Shown in pieces: positions 1 to 9,193 of a DNA stretch of 64,000 bases. Where the stretch lies: the NCBI RefSeq assembly GCF_010906925.1, contig NZ_VTVE01000001.1:310001-374000 (forward strand). Reading direction: 5' to 3'. This stretch comes from Pseudobutyrivibrio xylanivorans (GTDB lineage: Bacteria > Bacillota > Clostridia > Lachnospirales > Lachnospiraceae). Numbering within the stretch: position 1 is the first letter of the stretch; every line of letters starts with the position of its first letter. The position numbers and the translations under genes are program-made. Below the pieces are notes generated by a model, which did not search any database, was not told the DNA's origin, and saw only the letters and a list, made by a program, of their open reading frames with translations.

Positions 1-15
1 TTATGATTAGTTGGT

Positions 16-42
16 AAAGAAGGGGTGCACTCTTCTTTTTTT
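16..42 (+). terminator. Rho-independent terminator upstream of queD
   Basis: A stem AAAGAAG/CTTCTTT, extended by two pairs, encloses a short loop and is followed by a T run. It probably ends a transcript that enters from the left edge. It could also be the expression platform of a regulatory leader whose aptamer lies outside the window; no preQ1 aptamer is recognisable in the visible leader. Confidence 0.6.
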
Positions 43-112
43 ATTGTTTATCTTTAGTTTTCCATCCTAATCATATCCAGTTTTTTCTAGTCCTGTTTCA
101 AGGAGATTTTCA

Positions 113-535
113 ATGTACTATTTAACTGCAGAAGCTTCATTTGATGGAGCACACTTTCTAGCTGGCTATGAGGGCAAATGCTCAAATTTGCACGGTCATC
201 GCTGGAGAGTAATTTTAAATATAAAGTCTGAAAAGTTGCAGGCTGAGGGCCAGCAACGAGGAATGGTTGTAGATTTCGGCGATGTAAAAAGTGCTCTTAA
301 AAAAGAGACTGATTACTTTGATCACACCTTTATATATGAAGAAGGTTCTCTTAAGGATACAACAGTTGCCGCTCTTAAGGACGAGAATTTCCTTATGAGA
401 GTAGTGCCTTTTAGACCAACAGCCGAGAATTTTTCCAAGTATTTTTATGAGAAGTTTACTTCATACGGATTTAAGGTGGCAGAGGTGACAGTTTACGAGA
501 CTCCTAATAACTGCGCTAGCTACAGGGAGGATTAA
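113..535 (+). CDS. queD: 6-carboxy-5,6,7,8-tetrahydropterin synthase
   Basis: QueD converts 7,8-dihydroneopterin triphosphate, made by FolE, to 6-carboxytetrahydropterin in the cytoplasmic queuosine pathway. The zinc ligands are visible as His14 and the LHGH pair His27 and His29, and the catalytic Cys23 lies in the KCSNLHGH segment. The length of 140 aa fits the family. An AAGGAG site precedes the ATG. It is the first gene of the queD-queE-folE-queC-queF operon; the queE ribosome-binding site lies inside its last codons, so the two are translationally coupled. The family assignment is firm because the whole pathway follows in order. Confidence 0.95.
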   Translation: MYYLTAEASFDGAHFLAGYEGKCSNLHGHRWRVILNIKSEKLQAEGQQRGMVVDFGDVKSALKKETDYFDHTFIYEEGSLKDTTVAALKDENFLMRVVPFRPTAENFSKYFYEKFTSYGFKVAEVTVYETPNNCASYRED

Positions 536-537
536 TT

Positions 538-1206
538 GTGGCTGTTTTTAATGTAGTAGAAAAATTCGTAAGTATAAATGGCGAAGGGCAGCATGCTGGC
601 GAGCTTGCGGTATTCATAAGGCTCCGTGGATGTAATCTCTCATGTAGCTATTGTGATACTAGATGGGCCTGCACTGATGAAGCTGATGCTGAGGCGATGA
701 GTGAGGACGAAATCATCTCATATGTTAAGTCGACGGGAGTGAGAAGAGTTACCCTGACAGGTGGAGAACCCTTGCTGGCAGAGGATATTGGAGTGCTTTT
801 AGAAGCCTTTTCTAGTGAGAAAAATTTCCTAGTTGAAATAGAAACCAACGGTAGTGTTTTCGTAGGGGATTTTGCAAAAATAGATAACCCTCCAGCCTTT
901 ACTTTGGACTATAAGCTTGCTGGTTCTGGCATGGAAGATAAGATGGATCTTAGTAATTTCAAGTATTTGCAAAAGAAGGATACGGTGAAATTTGTCTGCT
1001 CTAATGTGTCAGAGCTTGATAAGGTCTGTGAAATAGTGGATGAGTTTTCACTGTCAGAGAAATGTACAGTGTTAATTAGCCCTGTGTTTGGTAGAATCGA
1101 GCCGGCAGATATGGTGGACTATTTAATAAAACACAAACGTAACGATATAAGATTGCAGCTACAACTTCACAAGTTTATTTGGGACCCAAATAAGCGAGGA
1201 GTATAG
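538..1206 (+). CDS. queE: 7-carboxy-7-deazaguanine synthase (radical SAM)
   Basis: QueE is a radical S-adenosylmethionine enzyme that contracts 6-carboxytetrahydropterin to 7-carboxy-7-deazaguanine. The cluster motif C-x3-C-x2-C is at Cys32, Cys36 and Cys39 (GCNLSCSYC), followed by the TGGEPLL segment typical of the family. The start codon is GTG, two bases after the queD stop, with AGGGAGG at 524-530 as ribosome-binding site. The length of 222 aa is normal. It sits between queD and folE, the order expected for a dedicated queuosine operon. Confidence 0.95.
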   Translation: MAVFNVVEKFVSINGEGQHAGELAVFIRLRGCNLSCSYCDTRWACTDEADAEAMSEDEIISYVKSTGVRRVTLTGGEPLLAEDIGVLLEAFSSEKNFLVEIETNGSVFVGDFAKIDNPPAFTLDYKLAGSGMEDKMDLSNFKYLQKKDTVKFVCSNVSELDKVCEIVDEFSLSEKCTVLISPVFGRIEPADMVDYLIKHKRNDIRLQLQLHKFIWDPNKRGV

Positions 1207-1217
1207 GAAGGTAAAAT

Positions 1218-1790
1218 ATGGCAATTAATAAGGAATTAATAAAGGAAAGCATTAGAAATATCATAATTGCGCTGGGAGATGACCCTGATAGAGCAGGACT
1301 TTTAGAGACACCGGACCGTGTGGCTCGTATGTACGAGGAAGTCTTTGAGGGAATGAATTACAGCAATGCTGAGATAGCAGATATGTTTAACAAAACATTT
1401 GACGAGGACTACTATGATGAGGATAGTCAGGATTTGGTGTTTGTTAAGGATATAGAGGTGTTTAGCTACTGCGAGCATCACCTTGCCCTTATGTATGATA
1501 TGAAGGTAAGCGTGGCATACATTCCAAATGGAAAAGTAATTGGACTTAGCAAAATCGCAAGAATTGCTGACATGGCGGCAAAGCGCCTTCAGCTTCAGGA
1601 GCGTATCGGAAATGATATAGCAGAGATTCTGCAAATGGTGACAGGCTCAGAGGATGTGGCTGTATTTATTGAAGCAAGCCATTCGTGCATGACAGCCCGT
1701 GGCATCAAAAATGCGGGAGCCCGCACTCATACTCAGACCTTAAGAGGTCGATTTAAAACCGACAGTGATTTACTTGCTAGATTACATTAA
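1218..1790 (+). CDS. folE: GTP cyclohydrolase I
   Basis: This enzyme opens GTP to give 7,8-dihydroneopterin triphosphate, the entry step of both folate and queuosine synthesis. The family signature YCEHH is present; Cys85, His88 and Cys157 (in SHSCMTARG) are the expected zinc ligands. At 190 aa it is a standard type IA enzyme. It starts 11 bp after queE and is followed by queC, so here it probably feeds preQ1 synthesis first, though its product can also serve folate. No folate genes are adjacent. Confidence 0.95.
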   Translation: MAINKELIKESIRNIIIALGDDPDRAGLLETPDRVARMYEEVFEGMNYSNAEIADMFNKTFDEDYYDEDSQDLVFVKDIEVFSYCEHHLALMYDMKVSVAYIPNGKVIGLSKIARIADMAAKRLQLQERIGNDIAEILQMVTGSEDVAVFIEASHSCMTARGIKNAGARTHTQTLRGRFKTDSDLLARLH

Positions 1791-1819
1791 TCGCGGTATT
1801 AGGAGGATTTATATAAATA

Positions 1820-2506
1820 ATGAAAGCTTTAGTTTTAGTTAGCGGTGGAGTGGATAGCACTACTTGCCTTGGAATGGCTGTAAAGGAATATGGCCATGAA
1901 AATGTTGTTGGCCTATCTATTTTTTATGGACAGCGCCATGATAAGGAGATAAAGGCAGCAGATGCTGTGTGCGATTTTTATAAGGTAGAGCATATTACAC
2001 TTGATTTATCTACAATGTTTCAGTTTAGCGACTGCACATTGCTTCAGCATTCTGACGGTGAGATTCCAGAAGAGTCATACGCAGAGCAGTTATCAAAGAC
2101 AGATGGCAAGCCAGTAAGCACTTACGTACCATTTAGAAATGGACTTTTCCTTTCTAGTGCCAGTGCAATTGCACTTTCTAAGGGATGCTCAAAAATCTAT
2201 TATGGGGCTCACAGTGATGATGCAGCTGGCAATGCTTATCCAGATTGTTCAGAGGCATTTAACAAGGCTATGAACACAGCTATTTACGAGGGCAGTGGCA
2301 AGCAGCTTGAAATTGTAGCACCATTTATCAGTCTTAACAAATCACAGGTTGTAAAGAAGGGCCTTGAGATTGGCGTACCTTATGAGCTTACATGGAGCTG
2401 CTATGAGGGCCATGAGAAAGCTTGCGGAAAATGTGGTACATGCATCGACAGAAAGGCAGCATTTGAGTTAAACGGGGTAAAAGACCCTATAGAATATGAA
2501 AATTAA
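1820..2506 (+). CDS. queC: 7-cyano-7-deazaguanine (preQ0) synthase
   Basis: QueC uses ATP and ammonia to turn 7-carboxy-7-deazaguanine into preQ0. The PP-loop SGGVDSTT is at residues 8-15 and a C-terminal zinc site is formed by Cys194, Cys202, Cys205 and Cys208 (the CGKCGTC segment). The length of 228 aa is typical. An AGGAGG site lies upstream of the ATG. It is the fourth gene of the queuosine operon and hands its product to QueF, encoded next. Confidence 0.95.
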   Translation: MKALVLVSGGVDSTTCLGMAVKEYGHENVVGLSIFYGQRHDKEIKAADAVCDFYKVEHITLDLSTMFQFSDCTLLQHSDGEIPEESYAEQLSKTDGKPVSTYVPFRNGLFLSSASAIALSKGCSKIYYGAHSDDAAGNAYPDCSEAFNKAMNTAIYEGSGKQLEIVAPFISLNKSQVVKKGLEIGVPYELTWSCYEGHEKACGKCGTCIDRKAAFELNGVKDPIEYEN

Positions 2507-2533
2507 TTATCGTAAATACGAAAGGAATCAATT

Positions 2534-3025
2534 ATGGCAGATAGAGCAGCAGAGGGAACACTTACCCTTCTTGGAAACAAAAACAATGTATACCCAGACA
2601 ACTATGCACCTGAGATGCTTCAGACCTTTTTAAACAAGCATCCAGAGAATGATTATTTTGTAAAATTCAATTGTCCAGAATTTACATCACTTTGTCCTAT
2701 TACAGGGCAGCCTGATTTTGCTAATATTATCATTTCATATGTTCCAGGTGAGAAGATGGTAGAGAGCAAATCTCTCAAGCTATATTTATTCAGCTTCAGA
2801 AACCATGGAGATTTCCATGAGGATTGCGTAAATATAATAATGAAGGATTTAATCAAGCTTATGGACCCTAAGTACATTGAAGTATGGGGCAAATTCACTC
2901 CAAGAGGTGGTATTTCAATCGACCCATATTGCAATTTTGGTAAGCCAGGAACTAAATGGGAAGAAGTAGCATTTAACCGTATGGCAAATCATGATATGTA
3001 TCCAGAAAAAGTAGATAATAGATAA
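2534..3025 (+). CDS. queF: NADPH-dependent preQ0 reductase
   Basis: QueF reduces the nitrile of preQ0 to the amine of preQ1, which Tgt then inserts into tRNA. The nucleophile is Cys54 in [11 protein letters not shown] and the family motif ESKSLKLY follows. At 163 aa it is the short, unimodular type. AAAGGAA precedes the ATG. It ends the operon, directly before a strong terminator. Tgt and QueA are not in the window. Confidence 0.95.
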   Translation: MADRAAEGTLTLLGNKNNVYPDNYAPEMLQTFLNKHPENDYFVKFNCPEFTSLCPITGQPDFANIIISYVPGEKMVESKSLKLYLFSFRNHGDFHEDCVNIIMKDLIKLMDPKYIEVWGKFTPRGGISIDPYCNFGKPGTKWEEVAFNRMANHDMYPEKVDNR

Positions 3026-3039
3026 CTTATTGCATTAAG

Positions 3040-3075
3040 AAACCCCTTATTGAGTTTAGGTCAATAAGGGGTTTT
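3040..3075. terminator. Bidirectional terminator between queF and pflA
   Basis: A perfect 14-bp stem (AAACCCCTTATTGA and its complement) with a 7-nt loop is followed by TTTT on the plus strand and flanked by A-rich sequence on the other side. It lies between converging genes and can stop transcription from both. Confidence 0.9.
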
Positions 3076-3093
3076 GTTTAATTATTAAAATGA

Positions 3094-3828
3094 TTAAAAT
3101 GCACCAAGTATTTCCTTGGCATTGGCAATTCGCTCAGGAGTAGGAGACTCAACACCCTCGAGACGGTATGGAATGCCAAGCTCAGCGTATTTTGGAACAC
3201 CGAGACTGTGGTAAGGAAGAACCTCAACACGCTCTACAGTCTTAAGAGTATCAATAAACTCGCGTGTGCGATGTAAAAGCTCATCATTGTCACTGCCTCC
3301 TGGCACAAGTACGTGGCGAATCCAAATACGAATACCCATATCTGAGATTTCCTGAGCCATCTGAAGAATATTGGCATTGTCAACACCAGTAAGCTTCTTG
3401 TGCTCCTCAGGATCGATATTTTTAATATCAAGCATTACTGTATCAGTAACACTCATAAGCTCTTTCCATTTGCTATAAAATGGCTCTTCGTGAGTGAAAG
3501 GCTGACCTGCAGTATCGATGCAAGTTGTGATTCCTTTTGCCTTGGCTTTCTTAAATAAATCCAATACAAAATCAATCTGAAGAAGTGGCTCGCCACCGCT
3601 GACAGTGATACCGCCGTCCTTTTTCCAATATGGCTTGAAGCGCATAGCCTTCTCAAGTACCTGATCAGCAGTATACTGCTCACCCTGGTGCTCAGCCCAT
3701 GTCTCTGGATTGTGACAAAAAGCACATCTCATCTTGCAGCCATTTAAGAAAATCAAATATCTAACGCCTGGTCCATCAACGGCACCAAAGCTCTCAAACT
3801 TATTAATGTATCCTATAATTTCACTCAT
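3094..3828 (-). CDS. pflA: Pyruvate formate-lyase activating enzyme
   Basis: PflA is a radical SAM enzyme that installs the glycyl radical on PflB under anaerobic conditions. With the ATG at 3828 the protein is 244 aa, and the cluster motif C-x3-C-x2-C is at Cys31, Cys35 and Cys38 (GCKMRCAFC). This start has a GAGG box at a good distance; an upstream in-frame ATG at 3852 does not. It lies downstream of pflB on the same strand, but 360 bp away across two large structured repeats, which may lower its expression relative to pflB. Activase is normally needed in small amounts. Confidence 0.95.
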   Translation of the reverse strand: MSEIIGYINKFESFGAVDGPGVRYLIFLNGCKMRCAFCHNPETWAEHQGEQYTADQVLEKAMRFKPYWKKDGGITVSGGEPLLQIDFVLDLFKKAKAKGITTCIDTAGQPFTHEEPFYSKWKELMSVTDTVMLDIKNIDPEEHKKLTGVDNANILQMAQEISDMGIRIWIRHVLVPGGSDNDELLHRTREFIDTLKTVERVEVLPYHSLGVPKYAELGIPYRLEGVESPTPERIANAKEILGAF

Positions 3829-3860
3829 ATCGTACCTCATTCTAAAATCCACGACTCGTC

Positions 3861-3994
3861 GTGAGTAAATATATAAGCACTATAGATACGCTTGCGCTCT
3901 TATTCGCTCCTTACGTTACATAAGATGCTGCTAGCGCACCATCTAAGTAACGAGGGCTCATAAAGGCCTTATAGTTGCTTATATATTTATTCAC
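3861..3994 (+). repeat. Structured repeat, copy A (pflB-pflA interval)
   Basis: The ends form a 19-bp stem (3861-3879 with 3976-3994, one G-T pair) that continues inward for several more pairs. Inside, GTTAC/GTAAC and GATG/CATC stems close a small loop. The core (ACGCTT, CGCTCTT, then a stem ending CTAAGTAAC, then TAAAGGCC) lines up with the copies at 4015-4162 (opposite strand) and 47495-47638. The strand given is the one in which this core reads forward. No open reading frame is present. It may act as RNA in the pfl transcript (antisense orientation) or as a mobile palindromic DNA repeat. Confidence 0.7.
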
Positions 3995-4014
3995 TTGAGT
4001 CTTAGTTAAAAATA

Positions 4015-4162
4015 AAAGCCCAAGTATATAAATGAGTACATTAAGCTGACCTTAAAGCGCACTCGTTACTTGAATCCGCAGAGCGGATTCTTATGTAACG
4101 TGAGTAGCGCGACAAGAGCGAAAGCGTGTCAGCGAATGTGCTCTTTATATACGTAGGGCTTT
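4015..4162 (-). repeat. Structured repeat, copy B (just after pflB)
   Basis: On the pflB strand the ends form a long stem of about 33 bp with few mismatches, from AAAGCCC at the edges to GCTGAC/GTCAGC. The interior carries GTTAC/GTAAC and AATCC/GGATT stems closed by a short loop. A 24-nt stretch (4109-4132, complement) is identical to 47521-47544 after pta, and 13 nt (4046-4058, complement) is identical to 47598-47610. It begins 31 bp after the pflB stop, in sense orientation, so it would be part of the pflB mRNA 3' region. Confidence 0.75.
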
Positions 4163-4192
4163 ATAGGTTAGCCACAAAGCAGTGGTGTTATA

Positions 4193-6451
4193 TTAAAGAG
4201 CCTCGTGGCATGTACGTGCGATAACGTCAAGCTGCTGAGTCTTTGTTAAGTCGATGAACTTAACAGCGTATCCTGATACACGGATTGTGAAGTTAGCGTA
4301 CTCAGGCTTCTCTGGATGCTCCATAGCGTCGATGAGCTTTTCCTTACCAAATACGTTAACGTTAAGGTGATGAGCACCCTGATCGAAGTAACCATCAAGA
4401 ACGTTAACAAGGTTGTTTACGCGCTCTTCCTCAGAGTGACCAAGTGCACCTGGGTTGATTGTCTGTGTATTAGAGATACCATCAAGTGCCTCTTCGTATG
4501 GAAGCTTAGCAACAGAGTTAAGAGAAGCGATAAGACCGCTCTTCTCAGCACCGTATGCTGGGTTAGCACCTGGTGAAAGTGGCTCGCCTGCTGGTCTTCC
4601 GTCTGGAAGAGCACCTGTAGCCTTACCGTATACTACGTTTGAAGTAATTGTAAGGATAGATGTAGTAGGCTCTGAATCTCTATATGTGTGGATGTGACGA
4701 AGCTTGCTCATGAATGTGCGGAGAAGCCATACAGCAATCTCATCAGCTCTGTCATCATCGTTACCGTAACGTGGGAAGTCACCTTCGATTTCGAAATCTG
4801 TAGTAACACCATTCTCGCCACGGATAGCCTTAACCTTTGCGTACTTGATAGCTGAAAGTGAATCTACACAGTGTGAGAATCCAGCGATACCTGTAGCAAA
4901 TGAACGGCGTACGTGTGTATCAATAAGTGCCATCTGGCATACTTCATAGTAATACTTATCATGCATGTAGTGGATCATGTTAAGTGCTCCAACATACATG
5001 TGAGCTAACCAATCCATCATCTGATCGAACTTGTGCATAACCTCATCATAGTCAAGGTACTCAGATGTGATAGGTGTGTACTCTGGTCCAACCTGATCGC
5101 CAGACTTCTCATCGATACCACCATTGATAGCGTAAAGAAGACACTTAGCAAGGTTAGCACGAGCACCGAAGAACTGAAGCTCCTTACCTGTCTCTGTAGC
5201 AGATACACAGCAGCAGATTGAGTAATCATCGCCCCATGTAACTCTCATAACATCATCGTTCTCGTACTGGATAGAAGATGTGTTAACTGAGATCTTAGCA
5301 GCGTACTTCTTGAATGACTCAGGAAGACGGCTAGAGTACATAACTGTAAGGTTTGGCTCTGGTGAAGGTCCCATGTTCTCAAGTGTGTGAAGGAATCTAT
5401 AACATGTCTTTGTAACCTGGTGACGACCATCAAGACCGATACCACCAACCTCAAGAGTAGCCCATACTGGGTCACCTGAGAATAACTGGTTGTAAGACTC
5501 GATACGAGCGAACTTAACCATACGGCACTTCATTGTGAAGTGATCGATGATCTCCTGAGCCTCAGCCTCTGTGATAACGCCGTTAGCAAGGTCACGTGTA
5601 AAGTAGATATCAAGGAATGTAGAAACACGACCTACTGACATAGCAGCACCGTTCTGAGTCTTGATAGCTGCAAGGTAACCGAAGTATAACCACTGAGCAG
5701 CTTCCTTAGCGTTAGCAGCTGGCTTAGAAATATCGAAGCCGTAAGAAGCAGCCATTTCCTTCATGCCCTTAAGAGCGTTGATCTGGTCTGTGATCTCCTC
5801 ACGAAGCTGGAAGTCATAACGTCTCATACCCTGACGGTTTGTGTTAGCGAAGTCGATCTGCTTCTTCTCGATAAGGTAATCAATACCGTAAAGAGCAACT
5901 CTTCTGTAATCGCCGACGATACGTCCACGACCGTATGTATCTGGAAGACCTGTAAGGATCTTGTTGTGACGTGCCTTCATGATCTCAGGTGTGTAGATAT
6001 CGAATACACCCTGGTTATGTGTCTTATGATATACTGTAAAGATTTCGTGAAGCTTCTCGCTTGGCTCATAGCCATACATCTTGCAAGACTGCTCAGCCAT
6101 CTTGATACCACCGTAAGGCATGAATGCTCTCTTAAGTGGCTTATCTGTCTGAAGACCTACGATCTGCTCGAGATCCTTTGTCTCCTCTGCGATGTAACCT
6201 GGGCCATAAGAAGTAAGAGATGAAACAATCTCTGTCTCCATGTCAAGTACGCCGCCCTTAGCACGCTCAGCTGCCTGAAGCTCCTGGAGCTTGCCCCAGA
6301 GAGTGTTAGTAGCGTCTGTAGGACCTGCTAAGAATGACTCGTCTCCATCATATGGAGTGTAGTTGTTCTGGATGAAATCACGTACGTCTACGTTATCTTT
6401 CCAAACGCGACCTACGAATCCGTTCCATTGTGCGAAATCGTGATTTGCCAT
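4193..6451 (-). CDS. pflB: Pyruvate formate-lyase (formate acetyltransferase)
   Basis: PflB cleaves pyruvate with CoA to acetyl-CoA and formate, a main fermentation route in Lachnospiraceae. The catalytic cysteine pair is Cys414-Cys415 in SICCCVSAT, and the glycyl radical site is Gly727 in RVSGYAVKF near the C-terminus. The length of 752 aa is normal. An AAAGGATA ribosome-binding site precedes the ATG. Codon use is highly biased, as in strongly expressed genes. The activase gene follows on the same strand after a 340-bp interval with two structured repeats. A long inverted repeat lies about 140 bp upstream. Confidence 0.97.
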   Translation of the reverse strand: MANHDFAQWNGFVGRVWKDNVDVRDFIQNNYTPYDGDESFLAGPTDATNTLWGKLQELQAAERAKGGVLDMETEIVSSLTSYGPGYIAEETKDLEQIVGLQTDKPLKRAFMPYGGIKMAEQSCKMYGYEPSEKLHEIFTVYHKTHNQGVFDIYTPEIMKARHNKILTGLPDTYGRGRIVGDYRRVALYGIDYLIEKKQIDFANTNRQGMRRYDFQLREEITDQINALKGMKEMAASYGFDISKPAANAKEAAQWLYFGYLAAIKTQNGAAMSVGRVSTFLDIYFTRDLANGVITEAEAQEIIDHFTMKCRMVKFARIESYNQLFSGDPVWATLEVGGIGLDGRHQVTKTCYRFLHTLENMGPSPEPNLTVMYSSRLPESFKKYAAKISVNTSSIQYENDDVMRVTWGDDYSICCCVSATETGKELQFFGARANLAKCLLYAINGGIDEKSGDQVGPEYTPITSEYLDYDEVMHKFDQMMDWLAHMYVGALNMIHYMHDKYYYEVCQMALIDTHVRRSFATGIAGFSHCVDSLSAIKYAKVKAIRGENGVTTDFEIEGDFPRYGNDDDRADEIAVWLLRTFMSKLRHIHTYRDSEPTTSILTITSNVVYGKATGALPDGRPAGEPLSPGANPAYGAEKSGLIASLNSVAKLPYEEALDGISNTQTINPGALGHSEEERVNNLVNVLDGYFDQGAHHLNVNVFGKEKLIDAMEHPEKPEYANFTIRVSGYAVKFIDLTKTQQLDVIARTCHEAL

Positions 6452-6836
6452 TTTATTATCCTTTCATTGTTTAAGGTTTATAGTTGTGAGCTAGTGGGGT
6501 TGTGTTAAAATTTTATCAATCAAGTTAGATAAAACTAACACCTTAGCTCATATTCACTATAACATAACTCTGATAAAAATTTCACAATGTATTTGAATAA
6601 ATACATAATAAAAATGTATTTATCTAAATACAAAAAAATATAGGCAATAAACAATAGTTGGTGGGGAATATTCCATATGAACTAGGCGGATTTTAACTAC
6701 TATATTATATATTAAATGGGGAGATAAATTTTTTAAAAAGTATTAAATTAATACTTTACTAATATGATTTTTTATGATACATTATCCCTGTGCTAAAAAT
6801 TGATACTAAAAAATAATTTATTTAAGGAGTAGAAAT
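6452..6836. other. Divergent AT-rich intergenic region between pflB and a lipoprotein gene
   Basis: This 385-bp region separates divergent genes and must contain the promoters of both. On the minus strand an extended -10 (TGTTATAGT, about 6560-6568) is the best pflB candidate, but its -35 spacing is long. A 43-bp inverted repeat sits at 6589-6631. No convincing promoter could be fixed for the lipoprotein gene, and no coding sequence or RNA gene is seen. Confidence 0.5.
6589..6631. promoter_or_regulatory. Long inverted repeat upstream of pflB, possible operator
   Basis: Two 18-nt arms (6589-6606 and 6614-6631) are complementary at 16 positions, with a 2-nt internal mismatch, around a 7-nt AT spacer. 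The repeated unit is ATAAATACAT. It is 138-180 bp upstream of the pflB start. There is no T run, so it is more likely a regulator-binding site than a terminator. The regulator is unknown. Confidence 0.5.
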
Positions 6837-7478
6837 ATGAAAAAGAAATTAGCTTTAATGCTAGCAACAATCACAACTGTTGCAGGTCTTTTCACAGGTT
6901 GTGGAGAGAAGGATGTACATGGAAAGTATGAGGCAAAGGTAGGCTTTTCAGAAATGCTTAGTGATGATGAGATCAAAGAGATGGACGAGTTTGCTGAATA
7001 TGGTCTTGATTTTTCTGGTATAGAGGTCAAAATTAATCTTGATCTTACAGAAGAAGGAGATTTTACACTCTCATATGATGGTAAAGCATTTAAGGATGAT
7101 TTATCAGATACACTTGAGAATAGTATGGATGGTCTTATCGACGCATCATTGGAAGCAGCTGGTATTTCAAGAGATCAATTGACAGATGAAATGGCACAGA
7201 TGTATGGATATGATTCTGCACAGGCTTTATTTGATGATTTTTCTAATCAAATGGTTCCTTATATTGAGGAAGGGTTAGACGATTTAGAAAAAGAAGTAGA
7301 AGAGGATACAGTTACTGGAACATATAAAGTTTCCAAGGATTCTGTAGTATTTGTTGTAGAAGATGGTGATGACACAAGCTTGAAAAAGGGCACTATAAAT
7401 GATGATGGCACTATTTCAATCACTATTGAAGGCGATGACGATAAGTCTGTTGACGTTGTTTTTGAGTTACAGAAGTAG
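6837..7478 (+). CDS. Predicted lipoprotein, acidic, unknown function
   Basis: The N-terminus has a lysine-rich start, a hydrophobic stretch and the lipobox LFTGC, with Cys22 as the predicted lipidated residue, so the mature protein should be anchored to the outer face of the membrane. The rest (about 190 aa) is rich in Asp and Glu, begins with a HGKYEAKVGF strand-like segment and ends in two KGTINDDGTISI-like strands, which suggests a beta-rich domain like many Lachnospiraceae lipoproteins of unknown role. AAGGAG precedes the ATG. It appears monocistronic, with a terminator about 60 bp downstream. Confidence 0.8.
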   Translation: MKKKLALMLATITTVAGLFTGCGEKDVHGKYEAKVGFSEMLSDDEIKEMDEFAEYGLDFSGIEVKINLDLTEEGDFTLSYDGKAFKDDLSDTLENSMDGLIDASLEAAGISRDQLTDEMAQMYGYDSAQALFDDFSNQMVPYIEEGLDDLEKEVEEDTVTGTYKVSKDSVVFVVEDGDDTSLKKGTINDDGTISITIEGDDDKSVDVVFELQK

Positions 7479-7537
7479 ATAATCAATTATTAAGTGCTTA
7501 ATAATACGCATTATGAAGGGCTTTCTGAAATAAAATA

Positions 7538-7578
7538 AAAACCGTGGATGTATTTTTAGATATTACACCCACGGTTTT
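7538..7578. terminator. Bidirectional terminator between lipoprotein and exonuclease genes
   Basis: The stem AAAACCGTGG/CCACGGTTTT, extended by TGTA/TACA with a bulge, has A runs on one side and T runs on the other. It lies between converging genes. Confidence 0.85.
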
Positions 7579-7579
7579 A

Positions 7580-8494
7580 TTATGCTTTTTTATTTTCTTC
7601 TTCAATTTTCTCGGAGAATGTTCCCATGTAAACATTTCCTTTGCCAAGTAAAAATTCCAGGTCGTCCATGAAGGCCTTTGTCTTAGGATCCTCCTCAAAG
7701 CCCTTGGACTTGATTTCTTTTAAGAACTGCTCCCCAAGCTTTGACTTGATGATGTAATCCTTGTCTTCGATTTCATCATTGAAGCTTCGATTTTTGACGT
7801 ATTCGCCACGGAATTTCTTGTATTCAGCAGCCTTGACACCATCGTAAACCATCTGGTCCTGCTCGATGATGCGGATGCATTTGAGCATGTCCTCAGCATC
7901 GGATAGGGCGTTGTGCTCAACAAGTCCGCCTAGACCGCAGATAGTCTTCATATCTGCAAGGGAAAGATTGGCGTCTAATCCACCTGTAATATCGAGGCTG
8001 ACTTCCTTTTGGATGTTTTCAAAAGTGCTGATGAACTTAGCAACACTTCTTTTTAGTGGCTTCTCAAGAACTCGAGACTCGAAGTCTCGCTGGAAGCTAT
8101 TTTTGTCTCCACCCCAGACGCATATTTTTCCAACCTGATATGCCTTTATGCGATTGATGAGCTCCGTCATTACCTCCTCATAGGTAGGGGCAAACTCCAG
8201 CTCCTCATTGGTAAGACCTGTAAGCTCTGTGATAAGTGGTGGGAGCTTATGACCAGGGCGAAGCTGAACAGTAGAATAGAATCTATCAAGCTCCTTGTGC
8301 TCTGGGTTGGTGATAATAACGCCAACTGAAATGACATCTTCGATAGAACTCTTTTTATATCGGGCGCTTAAATACTCGGCGTCCAAAAAGGCCTGATTCT
8401 TGCCCTTGAAACCTGCAGGTGCAGTCTGGCTAGGACCTTTAACTTTTTTCGATTGTGATTTATTCGAGTTTTGCTTGTCCAAAATTATCTCCAT
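7580..8494 (-). CDS. DEDDh-type 3'-5' exonuclease family protein
   Basis: The protein resembles the DEDDh exonuclease fold: FLDAEYLS gives Asp38 and Glu40, Asp130 or Asp137 is the likely third acid, and EHNALSDAEDML gives His194 and Asp199. These would bind two metal ions for 3'-5' nucleotide removal. The first 35 residues are polar and lack a fold signature; the last 80 or so after the nuclease domain are charged and of unknown function. The length of 304 aa is longer than a bare nuclease domain. Whether the substrate is DNA or RNA cannot be told from the sequence. Confidence 0.8.
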   Translation of the reverse strand: MEIILDKQNSNKSQSKKVKGPSQTAPAGFKGKNQAFLDAEYLSARYKKSSIEDVISVGVIITNPEHKELDRFYSTVQLRPGHKLPPLITELTGLTNEELEFAPTYEEVMTELINRIKAYQVGKICVWGGDKNSFQRDFESRVLEKPLKRSVAKFISTFENIQKEVSLDITGGLDANLSLADMKTICGLGGLVEHNALSDAEDMLKCIRIIEQDQMVYDGVKAAEYKKFRGEYVKNRSFNDEIEDKDYIIKSKLGEQFLKEIKSKGFEEDPKTKAFMDDLEFLLGKGNVYMGTFSEKIEEENKKA

Positions 8495-8617
8495 TTATAA
8501 AACATATTTGATGATTCATTGTACCATGTAAACCTCTTAAATGTAAAATGAACACCCTGTTATTTATAGAAGATTTAAGGTATAGTAAAAAGCGTAAGAA
8601 ATTAACGGGAGGTCAGT

Positions 8618-9193
8618 ATGGCTAAGGAAAAATGGAAAGCGGGAAATATGATTTATCCTCTTCCGGCAGTGCTTGTTACCTGCAGAAGCAAATCAGGTGA
8701 GGATAATGTTTTTACAGTGGCTTGGACTGGCACAGTCTGCACCAATCCGCCTATGGCATATATTTCCGTACGACCTAGCAGATATTCTTATAACATGATT
8801 AAAGAGACAGGTGAATTTGTGATTAATCTCACCACTGAGGAGATGGCTAAGGCCACAGATTATTGTGGCGTCACCAGTGGAAGAGATGTGGACAAGTTTC
8901 AGCGCTGCGGTCTTCACAAGGAGGAGGCAGACGAGGTGAATGTCCCAATGCTTGTTGAGTCGCCTGTAAACATAGAGTGTAGAGTCCGTGAGGCCCATGA
9001 ATATGGCAGCCATACCATGTTTGTGGCAGATGTCATTTGCGTACATGCAGATGAGAAATACATGAATGAGTCGGGTAGATTTGAGCTTGAAAAATCAAAT
9101 CCCCTCGCATACTCTCACGGCACATATTTTGGATTGACTAGTCCGAAGGGGACTTTTGGATATTCTGTAAAGAAAGGAAAAAAGAAAAAATGA
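8618..9193 (+). CDS. Flavin reductase / flavoredoxin family protein
   Basis: The 191-aa protein matches the flavin reductase-like FMN-binding family: an early VTCRSK segment, WTGTVCTNPPMAYISVRPSRYSY and the FVINL strand are characteristic. Such proteins bind FMN and pass electrons from NAD(P)H or another donor; the partner is unknown. GGGAGG precedes the ATG. Its last four bases overlap the ATG of the aminopeptidase gene (ATGA), so the two are co-translated, although no shared pathway is evident. The C-terminus is a lysine tail. Confidence 0.88.
   Translation: MAKEKWKAGNMIYPLPAVLVTCRSKSGEDNVFTVAWTGTVCTNPPMAYISVRPSRYSYNMIKETGEFVINLTTEEMAKATDYCGVTSGRDVDKFQRCGLHKEEADEVNVPMLVESPVNIECRVREAHEYGSHTMFVADVICVHADEKYMNESGRFELEKSNPLAYSHGTYFGLTSPKGTFGYSVKKGKKKK

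Noticed and set aside
1-112. preQ1 riboswitch before queD
   Set aside because: The visible leader lacks the conserved aptamer blocks; only a plain terminator hairpin can be supported.
4316-6223. Antisense reading frames inside pflB
   Set aside because: They are shadows of a strongly codon-biased gene; no ribosome-binding sites or domain motifs are seen.
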